Shown one piece after another: positions 27,325 to 35,798 of a stretch of DNA of 36,632 bases. A program made the position numbers and the translations under genes. Position 1 is the stretch's first letter; each line of letters opens with the position of its first letter. Under the pieces are notes generated by a model. The model ran no database searches. It saw nothing but the letters and a program-made list of their open reading frames with translations, and was not told the DNA's origin. This stretch comes from Patescibacteria group bacterium. Its GTDB lineage: Bacteria; Patescibacteriota; Minisyncoccia; Phycocordibacterales; Phycocordibacteraceae. The stretch spans positions 1 through 36,632 of the forward strand of contig JAGWIS010000005.1 in the NCBI GenBank assembly GCA_028866135.1, read 5' to 3'.

Positions 27325-27387
27325 TTCCGACTCACCCCAGTACCACAACCTCGCTTTGCTCGGTTGGCTGCGGGGCAGGCGTCGGAA
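27325..27387. repeat. Hairpin upstream of tuf, related to the one upstream of fusA
   Basis: ccccagtaccacaacctcgctttgctcggttggctgcggggcaggc; also an outer ttccgac/gtcggaa pair. Confidence 0.65.
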
Positions 27388-27426
27388 TGTATTCGTGATT
27401 TACCAGAAACATTACCGATAATTACT

Positions 27427-28626
<1,200 letters not shown>

Positions 28627-28651
28627 GCGCTCCCGGGGAATCATTGCTCGT

Positions 28652-29065
28652 ATGGCAACAGCGACAGCAGCGAAATCGAAAGCGAAGCCGGCCGCGAAAG
28701 CCGCAGCCACGCCGCGCGCGAAGCGCGCGGCGAAGAAGGCGGCGGCGCCTGCGGCGACGGAGCACAAACTCCGCATCCGCATCCGGGCCTATGAGCACAA
28801 AATTCTCGATCTCTCGGTGAAGCAGATCATGGACACCGCGGCGCGTTTCGACGCGATCGTCGTCGGTCCGGTCCCGCTTCCAACCGAGATCAAACGCTGG
28901 ACGGTAAACCGCTCGACCTTCGTCCATAAAGACGCGCGCGAGCAGTTTGAAATGCGCATCCACAAGCGCCTCGTCGACATCATGAATCCCTCACCGAAAG
29001 TTATCGAGGCCCTCACGAACCTCAATCTTCCGTCGGGAGTCACGATTGACGTGAAAATGGTATAG
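28652..29065 (+). CDS. rpsJ: 30S ribosomal protein S10 with Ala/Lys-rich N-terminal extension
   Basis: LRIRIRAYEHKILDLSVKQIMDTAARFDAIVVGPVPLPTEIKRWTVNRSTFVHKDAREQFEMRIHKRL; first ~36 residues A/K-rich. Confidence 0.96.
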   Translation: MATATAAKSKAKPAAKAAATPRAKRAAKKAAAPAATEHKLRIRIRAYEHKILDLSVKQIMDTAARFDAIVVGPVPLPTEIKRWTVNRSTFVHKDAREQFEMRIHKRLVDIMNPSPKVIEALTNLNLPSGVTIDVKMV

Positions 29066-29087
29066 GCGCGCCAAGACGCCTGTTTAC

Positions 29088-29120
29088 AGAACGCTCCGCG
29101 AAAGCGGAGCGTTCTGTTTT
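29088..29120 (+). terminator. Rho-independent terminator after rpsJ
   Basis: agaacgctccgc-gaaa-gcggagcgttct followed by gtttt. Confidence 0.85.
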
Positions 29121-29211
29121 ATAAACACAACCCCGATTCGATTAGTAAAAACAAAAATGCTAGGATGTCTTACGGACTTGTACGACAACCGTTCACCACA
29201 AGGAGGCTCAG

Positions 29212-29544
29212 ATGCGGAGGCTTCAAAAGTGTACCGAGGCGTTTCTACTAAAAAATCCTCCACCCGCTGGATGGGGAAAATTTCCTGAAAACGGGGGCGC
29301 CGCAGGAGGCAGTACGCCGCTTCTCATCATCAAAAAGGACAGGGACCCCATTCGAGAGGAGTCTCGCGTGGTGCTCGTCCTCAAAGCGAACGAGGTGAGC
29401 AAGGATGGTGTCTTCGAGACTTTAGCCGAGCGTCTCAAGAAGGTGTTGCAGCAACACGGATTCTCGAAGGTCCCGGCAACATGGACCATCGAGTACCAGC
29501 AGACATCTGCCAAGAAAGAATTGTGCGTCGGCGCCCCCAACTGA
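29212..29544 (+). CDS. Hypothetical protein interrupting the S10 operon
   Basis: SD acaaggaggctcag-ATG; followed by a terminator. Confidence 0.6.
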   Translation: MRRLQKCTEAFLLKNPPPAGWGKFPENGGAAGGSTPLLIIKKDRDPIREESRVVLVLKANEVSKDGVFETLAERLKKVLQQHGFSKVPATWTIEYQQTSAKKELCVGAPN

Positions 29545-29591
29545 TCGCGCCCGCTACCCGCGACTCAGTGTCGGAGGGAGGCCCCGACTAA

Positions 29592-29628
29592 GCCGCCTGC
29601 CAGAATACTGCAGGCGGCGTTTTCTTTT
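29592..29628 (+). terminator. Rho-independent terminator
   Basis: gccgcctgc...gcaggcggc followed by gttttctttt. Confidence 0.8.
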
Positions 29629-29672
29629 CTTGCATCTTTTAATACCTTCGTGTACAGTGCCCGTATCGCTAT

Positions 29673-29898
29673 GTCCCCCATGAGATAGGCGAAGACGCCA
29701 TCTCACGGGGACCTCCAGCAAATCGCGCGACAGCGATTGCTGTCGCGCGATTTGCGTCCGTAGGGAATCAAGGAGCTTCCGAGCGACTATGATTCCCACG
29801 ACCCTGTTAAATCCCGCTTCGCGGGACATTCGCGAAGCGAATGTATTTAACAGGGTGAGGTTTTTCTAACCTCGCTTTCAGCTCGGAACAAAAACCTC
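29673..29898. repeat. Array of five consecutive hairpins directly upstream of rplC
   Basis: 29673-29712 gtcccccatgagat/atctcacggggac; 29718-29755 gcaaatcgcgcgacagc-gatt-gctgtcgcgcgatttgc; 29763-29797 gggaatca/tgattccc; 29801-29856 accctgttaaat...atttaacagggt; 29857-29898 gaggttttt...aaaaacctc. Confidence 0.85.
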
Positions 29899-30513
29899 AT
29901 GAAATTCATTCTCGCCACCAAAGAAGGAATGACCCGTATTTTCGGGGAGGATGGCCGCGCACTCGCGGGCACTATTTTGGCTGCTGATTCGGTAACGGTC
30001 ACGCAAGTAAAAACGAAAGACGGGAAGGATGGCTATGCCGCAGTCCAGGTCGGCCAGGGCGCCCGCAAGACGAAGAACGTGAGCAAGGCAGTTCTCGGCC
30101 ACACGAAAGGCAAGGGGTACGAAGCCATCCGCGAATTCCGCACCGACGATGCTGCCGAAGTCGGCGCGACGATTGATGCGTCCGTTTTTGCGGTCGGCGA
30201 TTTGGTACAGGTCTCCGGGCTCACGAAAGGAAAGGGCTTCGCGGGCGTCGTGAAGCGCCACGGCTTCCATGGCGGCCCGCGCACGCACGGTCAGAAGCAC
30301 ACCGAGCGCGCGCCGGGCTCCATCGGCGGCTCGGGCGGCCGCGCGGGCGGCCGTGTTGCGAAAGGCATGCGCATGGCTGGCCGCACGGGTTCCGATCGCG
30401 TCACTGTGAAGAATTTGAAAGTGCTCGCGGTCGACGCGGCAGCAGGGAAGCTCATCGTTTCCGGCGCCGTGCCGGGTCGCCGCGGCACCTTGCTTGAGGT
30501 AGTGTCTGCATAA
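29899..30513 (+). CDS. rplC: 50S ribosomal protein L3
   Basis: GLTKGKGFAGVVKRHGFHGGPRTHGQKHTERAPGSIG, KGMRMAGRTGSDRVTVKNL. Confidence 0.97.
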   Translation: MKFILATKEGMTRIFGEDGRALAGTILAADSVTVTQVKTKDGKDGYAAVQVGQGARKTKNVSKAVLGHTKGKGYEAIREFRTDDAAEVGATIDASVFAVGDLVQVSGLTKGKGFAGVVKRHGFHGGPRTHGQKHTERAPGSIGGSGGRAGGRVAKGMRMAGRTGSDRVTVKNLKVLAVDAAAGKLIVSGAVPGRRGTLLEVVSA

Positions 30514-30517
30514 TTTT

Positions 30518-30619
30518 CACCCCGTTAGATAATTTATGATTAACGACCCGAAAAACAAAAATCTTTCTCAAACCGCTCGCGGAACGCGTGCGAGCTTGAA
30601 CGCTGTATCTAACGGGGTG
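30518..30619. repeat. 14-bp perfect inverted repeat caccccgttagata/tatctaacggggtg bracketing the rplD start codon
   Basis: Left arm 30518-30531, right arm 30606-30619; ATG 30536 in loop; right arm encodes VSNGV. Confidence 0.85.
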
Positions 30620-31330
30620 GCTACCGCAAAGAACATCACCAAGAAAGCAGCATCCGCACCGATCGAGGCGCCGGTCTTTTCGATGGAAGGCAAGAAAGTC
30701 TCCACCATCACGCTTCCCGAAAGCATTTTCGGCATGCCCTGGCGGAGCGATCTCGTGCATCAGGTAACGACCGCGATGCAGGCGAACGCACGCCAGAACC
30801 GCGCGAATACGAAAGACCGTTCCGAAGTTTCCGGCGGCGGCAAGAAGCCATGGAAGCAGAAGGGCACCGGCCAGGCTCGCCATGGCTCGATGCGCTCGCC
30901 AATTTGGCGCCACGGCGGCATCACGTTTGGCCCCCGCGCGGAGCGCGATTACAGCGAGAAGATCAACCGCAAGATGCGCGTCGGCGCGCTCATCTCGGTG
31001 CTCTCGAAGAAGGCGAAAGACGGCGAGCTCATTCTCGTCGACAAGCTCACGTTTGCAGCGCCGAAGACTTCCGCAGCGAGAGCATTCCTTGCCGCGATTG
31101 CGAAAGGCGCTGGCGTTGCTACCCTCAGCACGAAAAAGAAAAACGCTGCGCTCGTCGCGCTTGCTTCCTATGATGCAGCGGCAATCAAGAGCTTCAGCAA
31201 CTTCGGAAACGTCATGACGGAAGAGCTGCGCAATATAAATCCGGTCGACCTGCTTTCGCACGCGTACCTCGTCATCGAGAATCCGGAGGTCGCGTTCAAG
31301 GCGCTTCTCGCACGCGCACGGTCAAAATAA
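30536..31330 (+). CDS. rplD: 50S ribosomal protein L4 with N-terminal extension
   Basis: TITLPESIFGMPWRSDLVHQVTTAMQANARQNRANTKDRSEVSGGGKKPWKQKGTGQARHGSMRSPIWRHGGITFGP. Confidence 0.97.
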   Translation: MINDPKNKNLSQTARGTRASLNAVSNGVATAKNITKKAASAPIEAPVFSMEGKKVSTITLPESIFGMPWRSDLVHQVTTAMQANARQNRANTKDRSEVSGGGKKPWKQKGTGQARHGSMRSPIWRHGGITFGPRAERDYSEKINRKMRVGALISVLSKKAKDGELILVDKLTFAAPKTSAARAFLAAIAKGAGVATLSTKKKNAALVALASYDAAAIKSFSNFGNVMTEELRNINPVDLLSHAYLVIENPEVAFKALLARARSK

Positions 31331-31348
31331 TTTGCTAAATAAATCCTT

Positions 31349-31711
31349 ATGGCACTCTTCGGCAACAAAAAGAAAGAAGTGAAAGAGACGAGCGCGCGCA
31401 AGAGCCACGCCCGCGCAGCCACGCCCGCGCACGGCCTTTCGCACGAGATCGTTCGCGCGCCGTGGTTCTCCGAGAAGGCGCTTATCGGCACCGAGAAAGG
31501 CGTCTACGTCTTTTCCGTGTCGCCGCGCGCGACGAAGGCGGAGATTGCCGGCGCCATCAAGGAAATCTACAAGGTCGAGCCGCGCATGATCCGCGTGGCA
31601 AACGTGAAAGGGAAGACCAAGGCGATGCGCACGAAACGCGGCACCGGGCAGCGCGCCGAGCGCCGCAAGGCCTACGTGTATCTCTCCGCCGGCGAGACCA
31701 TCCAATTCTAG
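31349..31711 (+). CDS. rplW: 50S ribosomal protein L23
   Basis: RAPWFSEKALIGTEKGVYVFSVSPRATKAEIAGAIKEIYKVEPRMIRVANVKGKTKAMRTKRG. Confidence 0.95.
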   Translation: MALFGNKKKEVKETSARKSHARAATPAHGLSHEIVRAPWFSEKALIGTEKGVYVFSVSPRATKAEIAGAIKEIYKVEPRMIRVANVKGKTKAMRTKRGTGQRAERRKAYVYLSAGETIQF

Positions 31712-31839
31712 AAAATGTTATGAATGAGATGAATTACATTTTCTTGAACCCTGTTAAATCCCGCTTCGCGGGACATTGCGAAGCAATGTATTTAACAGGG
31801 TATAAGGTTTCCTAATTCGCTTTGCTCATAACGAAACCT
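31711..31839. repeat. Composite three-hairpin element upstream of rplB
   Basis: 31711-31743 gaaaatg/cattttc; 31748-31801 accctgttaaat...atttaacagggt; 31805-31839 aggtttc/gaaacct. Confidence 0.85.
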
Positions 31840-31842
31840 AAT

Positions 31843-32688
31843 ATGAAAACGTACCGACCCACTTCAAAGAGCCGCCGCTTCATGACCACGCTTCCGTACC
31901 GGGAGCTTCTCTCGGGCGATGCGCCGCACAAGTCGCTCCTCAAGAAGAAGTCGAGCCGCGGCGGCCGAAACGCGTTCGGGCGCATCACGACCCGTCACCA
32001 GGGCGGCGGGCACAAGCGCCGTCTTCGCGACATCGATTTCAGATACGATAAGAAAAATATTCCGGCCAAGATTGAAACGGTTGAGTACGATCCGTTCCGT
32101 AGCGCCTTCATCGGCCTCGCGCTTTACCGCGACGGCGAACGTCGCTACGTTATCCTCCCGAAGGGCGTGAAGGTCGGCGATTCATTCATCGTCGGCGAGA
32201 ATGCGCCGCTTACGCAGGGCAACCGCCTTCCGCTCGGCTCGATCCCCGTCGGTACTTTCGTCTACAACATCGAGCTTTCTCCGGGCGCGGGCGCCGCGCT
32301 CGTGCGCTCCGCAGGAAACTTCGCCGAAGTCGTCGCGCATGACGCCGGCTACGCGCAGGTGAAGCTGCCTTCGACCGAGATCCGCAAGATTTCCGATCTC
32401 GCATGGGCGTCAATCGGCGCCGTCGGCAACGAAGAATACAATCTCGTCGTCATCGGCAAAGCCGGCAGAAGCCGTTGGATGGGCATCCGCCCGACGGTCC
32501 GCGGCACCGCGATGAACCCTGTCGATCACCCGCACGGCGGCGGCGAAGGCAAGCAGGGCCGCGGACTCCGCCGCGCGAAGAGCAAGTGGGGCAAGCCCAC
32601 CGGCAAGGGTCAGAAGACGAGGCGGCCAAAGAAGTATTCCAATACTTTTATCATTGCGCGTAGGAAAGTCGGTAAACGCAACAAGTAA
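31843..32688 (+). CDS. rplB: 50S ribosomal protein L2
   Basis: GRNAFGRITTRHQGGGHKRRLRDIDF, AMNPVDHPHGGGEGKQGRG, KKYSNTFIIARRKVGK. Confidence 0.98.
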   Translation: MKTYRPTSKSRRFMTTLPYRELLSGDAPHKSLLKKKSSRGGRNAFGRITTRHQGGGHKRRLRDIDFRYDKKNIPAKIETVEYDPFRSAFIGLALYRDGERRYVILPKGVKVGDSFIVGENAPLTQGNRLPLGSIPVGTFVYNIELSPGAGAALVRSAGNFAEVVAHDAGYAQVKLPSTEIRKISDLAWASIGAVGNEEYNLVVIGKAGRSRWMGIRPTVRGTAMNPVDHPHGGGEGKQGRGLRRAKSKWGKPTGKGQKTRRPKKYSNTFIIARRKVGKRNK

Positions 32689-32714
32689 TCGCTACGAATA
32701 GCCGAGTCCAAACG

Positions 32715-32837
32715 GACAAAACGGCATTTTTGTCCTGCCGTAAGAATCATTTCTACCCGCTAGACCATGCATCTTACGCACGATAAGACGCTTCCTTATA
32801 ATATGGAAGTGTTTTGCAGGACGATGCCGTTTTGTGC
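32715..32837. repeat. Inverted repeat separating the rplB 3' end from a second tail copy
   Basis: gacaaaacggcatttttgtcctgc (32715-32738) vs gcaggacgatgccgttttgtgc (32816-32837). Confidence 0.7.
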
Positions 32838-32842
32838 GAGGG

Positions 32843-32917
32843 ACAAGAACTCCCAAAAAATATTCAAATGTCTTTATCATCAGTCGTCGCAAGGTAGGAA
32901 AGAAGAGAAAAGCATAG
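32843..32917 (+). pseudogene. Orphan second copy of the rplB C-terminal coding end (TRTPKKYSNVFIISRRKVGKKRKA*)
   Basis: Translation parallels the real L2 end TRRPKKYSNTFIIARRKVGKRNK* with diverged codons; no start of its own. Confidence 0.85.
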
Positions 32918-32989
32918 GCAAACGAAGCGAAGCGAGCCCTTTCGCTCGTCTGCGAGCGTTACGGGAAGCGCAAAGTGTAATTGCACAAA

Positions 32990-33019
32990 ACAAAAGCCCC
33001 GCGCATGCGGGGCTTTTGT
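32990..33019. terminator. Bidirectional Rho-independent terminator
   Basis: acaaaagccccgc-gcat-gcggggcttttgt with A and T flanks. Confidence 0.8.
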
Positions 33020-33793
33020 TTAACGATACGAAGGTTTAAGAATATCTGCGAGATCGGAAACGGGTATGCGCAGCGTTTGCGGACCCGCGGAGTAAGGGCC
33101 GACTTGGTACGGGGGAAACAGCACCACGAATTCCTTATTGTCGAAGAAAAAGTTCTCAAAATTCTTGTCCTCCGGCGTTGTGCCGCCGGTGATGAAGGAA
33201 GTATCGGCGTCCGGCCCGATGATCCCGGGGAGTTTTGCGCGGCTTATCGAAGAGAGCGTGTCGAGATACCGGGCACCTGGAGAGAAAAGGTCGGCAAGCG
33301 CAAGCGCCGCGCCCGTCTTCGCGTCGAAGGTGAACGTATGGAAGAACAAGTTTCCATGCGCACCAAGCGTGTCTTCGTAGATGGTGAAGATATAGGAAAC
33401 GGTGGAGGGGGAGGATGCGATGAGGTAGACGATTTGGAGCTTTTCCTTGCGGCCCTGATCGAATCCCATCATGTGGATGTCTTCGCTTGTGAGATGGTCG
33501 AAGTTCCCGTCGTTTTTGAACTGTGCGATCGTGTCGCGCACGAATCCTTCCATGAGCGCTCGCGCAGCGGCATCCTCCTCCGCCCCCGCACTCAAGAGAA
33601 GCGGCGTGCTCGTCGCATAATCGGCGCTGATGTCGTAGTACTGCGCGTGCTCGCGGTAGCCGCCCGCAGGCAGGACGATGCCCGCGCCTATTCCGGGCGC
33701 TTTCGCCGGAGCCGGCCGCATTGCCGCGTAGAGGGCAATGCCGATAATGATGATGAGAAGGGCTGCAAAGCCGATGATGGTGTCTTTTCGCAT
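33020..33793 (-). CDS. Membrane-anchored DUF3298/RsiV-like domain protein
   Basis: N-terminal TM TIIGFAALLIIIIGIALYAAM; YDISADYATSTPLL..., FFHTFTFDAKTGAALALADLFSPG..., EFVVLFPPYQVGPYSAGPQTLRIPVSDL. Confidence 0.8.
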   Translation of the reverse strand: MRKDTIIGFAALLIIIIGIALYAAMRPAPAKAPGIGAGIVLPAGGYREHAQYYDISADYATSTPLLLSAGAEEDAAARALMEGFVRDTIAQFKNDGNFDHLTSEDIHMMGFDQGRKEKLQIVYLIASSPSTVSYIFTIYEDTLGAHGNLFFHTFTFDAKTGAALALADLFSPGARYLDTLSSISRAKLPGIIGPDADTSFITGGTTPEDKNFENFFFDNKEFVVLFPPYQVGPYSAGPQTLRIPVSDLADILKPSYR

Positions 33794-33963
33794 ATGCCAG
33801 ACAGTGTAGCAGAGCGCCAGCTCCGGACTTGCGTCGCTGGCCTTGATTTGACGATAAAGTACAGATGTGCTAACCTGGAAGACAGAAACGTTAAATGTTA
33901 AATCAGGTCCCTTGAGATGAGTCGGTTTCCTAACGCATCGGATTCCTTAGGAGGAGGTACAAA

Positions 33964-34233
33964 ATGAGGAAGACCACGCTTCTCGTTTCCGTTATCGACG
34001 TTCTTACCAGGTTGGCGGGGGCCATGGAAGGGGAGGGCGTTTCCCTCGATCAATTCGAACTGCCAATAAACAGTCATATGGCGCGGCGTAACCTGGCCAA
34101 TTACCTGAAAGCAGGCTGTCCTGAAGTGACGTACGCTGACGGAATTAGCGACGAAGAACTCGCAAGGCATGGTATGGAGAGGTCGCCGTACGGGCGAGAA
34201 GGGGCAAAAGTCCGTCTCGGGCAGGGTTTCTGA
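33964..34233 (+). CDS. Hypothetical protein
   Basis: Strong SD aggaggaggtacaaa-ATG; followed by a hairpin gtcgcaaac-ttt-tgtttgcggc. Confidence 0.6.
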   Translation: MRKTTLLVSVIDVLTRLAGAMEGEGVSLDQFELPINSHMARRNLANYLKAGCPEVTYADGISDEELARHGMERSPYGREGAKVRLGQGF

Positions 34234-34458
34234 CAATCTTTTGGTCGCGTAGTTCTGGTCGCAAACTTTTGTTTGCGGCCAGGGCCACGCGGCTTTTTAT
34301 TTATGATTCGCAGCTCATCAGGCTCGGGAGGGAAGCCGTGGAATCTCAATATAATTTAAACCACCTTTGTCAAGGTTCTGAAACAGCCTAGGATTTATGA
34401 GGGTGTTTGGGAACGGTACATTTGACTCTGGAGAGAGCTTCCTGTATCTTTCTCCTAT

Positions 34459-34477
34459 CCCGCTGTGCGGGCTTTTT
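34459..34477 (+). terminator. Rho-independent terminator
   Basis: cccgctgtgcggg followed by cttttt. Confidence 0.65.
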
Positions 34478-34480
34478 ACT

Positions 34481-34844
34481 GGAAACCAACGAGCCGAACG
34501 TGAGCGAGGCGACTATGGTTTCCGTAACCCTGTTAAATCCTTTCAAATAGCGCATGTATTATGTATATGTACTTTTGTCCGAAAAGGACGGGAGGTTCTA
34601 TACCGGATACAGTGCCAATTTGAAAGGACGATTTGAGGAACATATGCAAGGTCGGGTTGCCTCGACGACAAAGCGTTTGCCGGTGCGTCTCGTATATTAC
34701 GAAGCGTGTACCGATGAACGCGATGCTCGTCATCGGGAGCGTTATTTAAAAACGCATCACGGCAAACAGTTCCTGCACAATCGCCTCAAATCGTATTTAA
34801 CAGGGTGAAAGTTTTTCTAGTTCGCTTCGCTCACAACAAAAACT
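34481..34844 (+). mobile_element. Composite hairpin element with GIY-YIG cargo upstream of rpsS
   Basis: 34481-34523 ggaaacca/tggtttcc; inverted repeats accctgttaaat (34527-34538) and atttaacagggt (34795-34806) enclosing the ORF; 34810-34844 agttttt/aaaaact. Confidence 0.75.
34554..34808 (+). CDS. Small GIY-YIG domain endonuclease
   Basis: [68 protein letters not shown]-terminal YLTG* encoded by the right inverted repeat. Confidence 0.92.
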   Translation: MYYVYVLLSEKDGRFYTGYSANLKGRFEEHMQGRVASTTKRLPVRLVYYEACTDERDARHRERYLKTHHGKQFLHNRLKSYLTG

Positions 34845-34848
34845 AATC

Positions 34849-35205
34849 ATGGCACGCTCACTTAAAAAGGGACCCTTCGTGGACGCCAAGCTCCTGAAGA
34901 AAGTCCTGAATGCAAAACCGGCTTCCTCCGGAGTGATAAACACGTGGGCGCGTCGCAGCCAGATTAGCCCCGAGATGGTCGGCTTCACGATCGGCGTCCA
35001 TAACGGCAAGCAGCACCTCCCGGTCCTCGTTTCCGAAGACATGGTCGGGCACCGTCTCGGCGAATTCTCGCCGACCAAGAAGTTCATCCGCCACGGAGGC
35101 AAGATGCAGAAGGAGATGGAGGCCAAGAAGCAGGAGGCGGAAATCGCTTCCGCGAAGGCCGCAAAAGCCCCGGCTGCAGCCGCCGCGCCTGCCGCGAAGA
35201 AATAA
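34849..35205 (+). CDS. rpsS: 30S ribosomal protein S19 with Ala/Lys-rich C-terminal extension
   Basis: [63 protein letters not shown]. Confidence 0.97.
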   Translation: MARSLKKGPFVDAKLLKKVLNAKPASSGVINTWARRSQISPEMVGFTIGVHNGKQHLPVLVSEDMVGHRLGEFSPTKKFIRHGGKMQKEMEAKKQEAEIASAKAAKAPAAAAAPAAKK

Positions 35206-35212
35206 TCTACGT

Positions 35213-35311
35213 GCCCCGTTAGATTTTTATGCCCACTACCAAACATACAGAAAAAAAGGCGACGAACTCCCGCATCACAAAGGCGGATGCCGTCGCAGTA
35301 TCCAATGGGGT
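35213..35311. repeat. Inverted repeat gccccgttagat ... atccaatggggt bracketing the rplV start codon
   Basis: ATG 35229 in the loop; right arm again encodes VSNGV; one G-U and one A-C in the stem. Confidence 0.7.
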
Positions 35312-35645
35312 GATAAGCGCAACGCTCCAGAGCCATAATCAGACGCCGCGCAAAGTCCGCCTCGTGTCGGACCTCGTGAAAGGCAAGAAGGTGCAGGATG
35401 CGCTCGTTGCGCTCCAGTTCCTGCCGAAGCGCGCCGCAGAGCCGATCGCGAAGCTCATCAAGAGTGCCGTCGCGAATGCGAAAGTCGCGGGGGAGAATGT
35501 CGACGCGCTCAAGGTGCAGTCGATCACCGTCGAGAGCGCCGGCATGCTGAAGAAGTACATGCCGCGCGCCTTTGGACGCGCATCGCTCATCCGCCGCCGC
35601 AAGAGCCGCGTGAAGGTGACGCTTGCCGCGCCCGCTTCCAAATAA
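35229..35645 (+). CDS. rplV: 50S ribosomal protein L22 with N-terminal extension
   Basis: NQTPRKVRLVSDLVKGKKVQDALVALQFLPKRAAEPIAKLIKSAVANA, RAFGRASLIRRRKSRVKVTL. Confidence 0.96.
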   Translation: MPTTKHTEKKATNSRITKADAVAVSNGVISATLQSHNQTPRKVRLVSDLVKGKKVQDALVALQFLPKRAAEPIAKLIKSAVANAKVAGENVDALKVQSITVESAGMLKKYMPRAFGRASLIRRRKSRVKVTLAAPASK

Positions 35646-35653
35646 TTTTTATG

Positions 35654-35798
35654 ACCCGACACACTACAAAGGCGTCGCTCGACACACTGTTGCAGTGTGT
35701 CGAGCGTTGTGCGGCAAATCACGATGCGCTACAGTCGTTCGGCATGGCACGCAATCTTATAAGAAGTAAGGCAAACAACGCCTTTTAGTGTGACGGGT
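35654..35798. repeat. ~145-bp palindromic insertion at the rpsC start codon
   Basis: Imperfect terminal inverted repeats acccgacacactacaaaggcgt / acgccttttagtgtgacgggt, internal perfect hairpin gctcgacacactg-ttg-cagtgtgtcgagc; ATGAC occurs at both edges. Confidence 0.7.

Noticed and set aside
29673-31839. Hairpin arrays as a CRISPR array
   Set aside because: Units are self-complementary, unequal in sequence, and lack regular repeat-spacer periodicity; no cas genes.
34397-34636. 79-aa ORF overlapping the left arm and start of the GIY-YIG gene
   Set aside because: Runs through a terminator and the inverted repeat and overlaps the clear GIY-YIG ORF in another frame.
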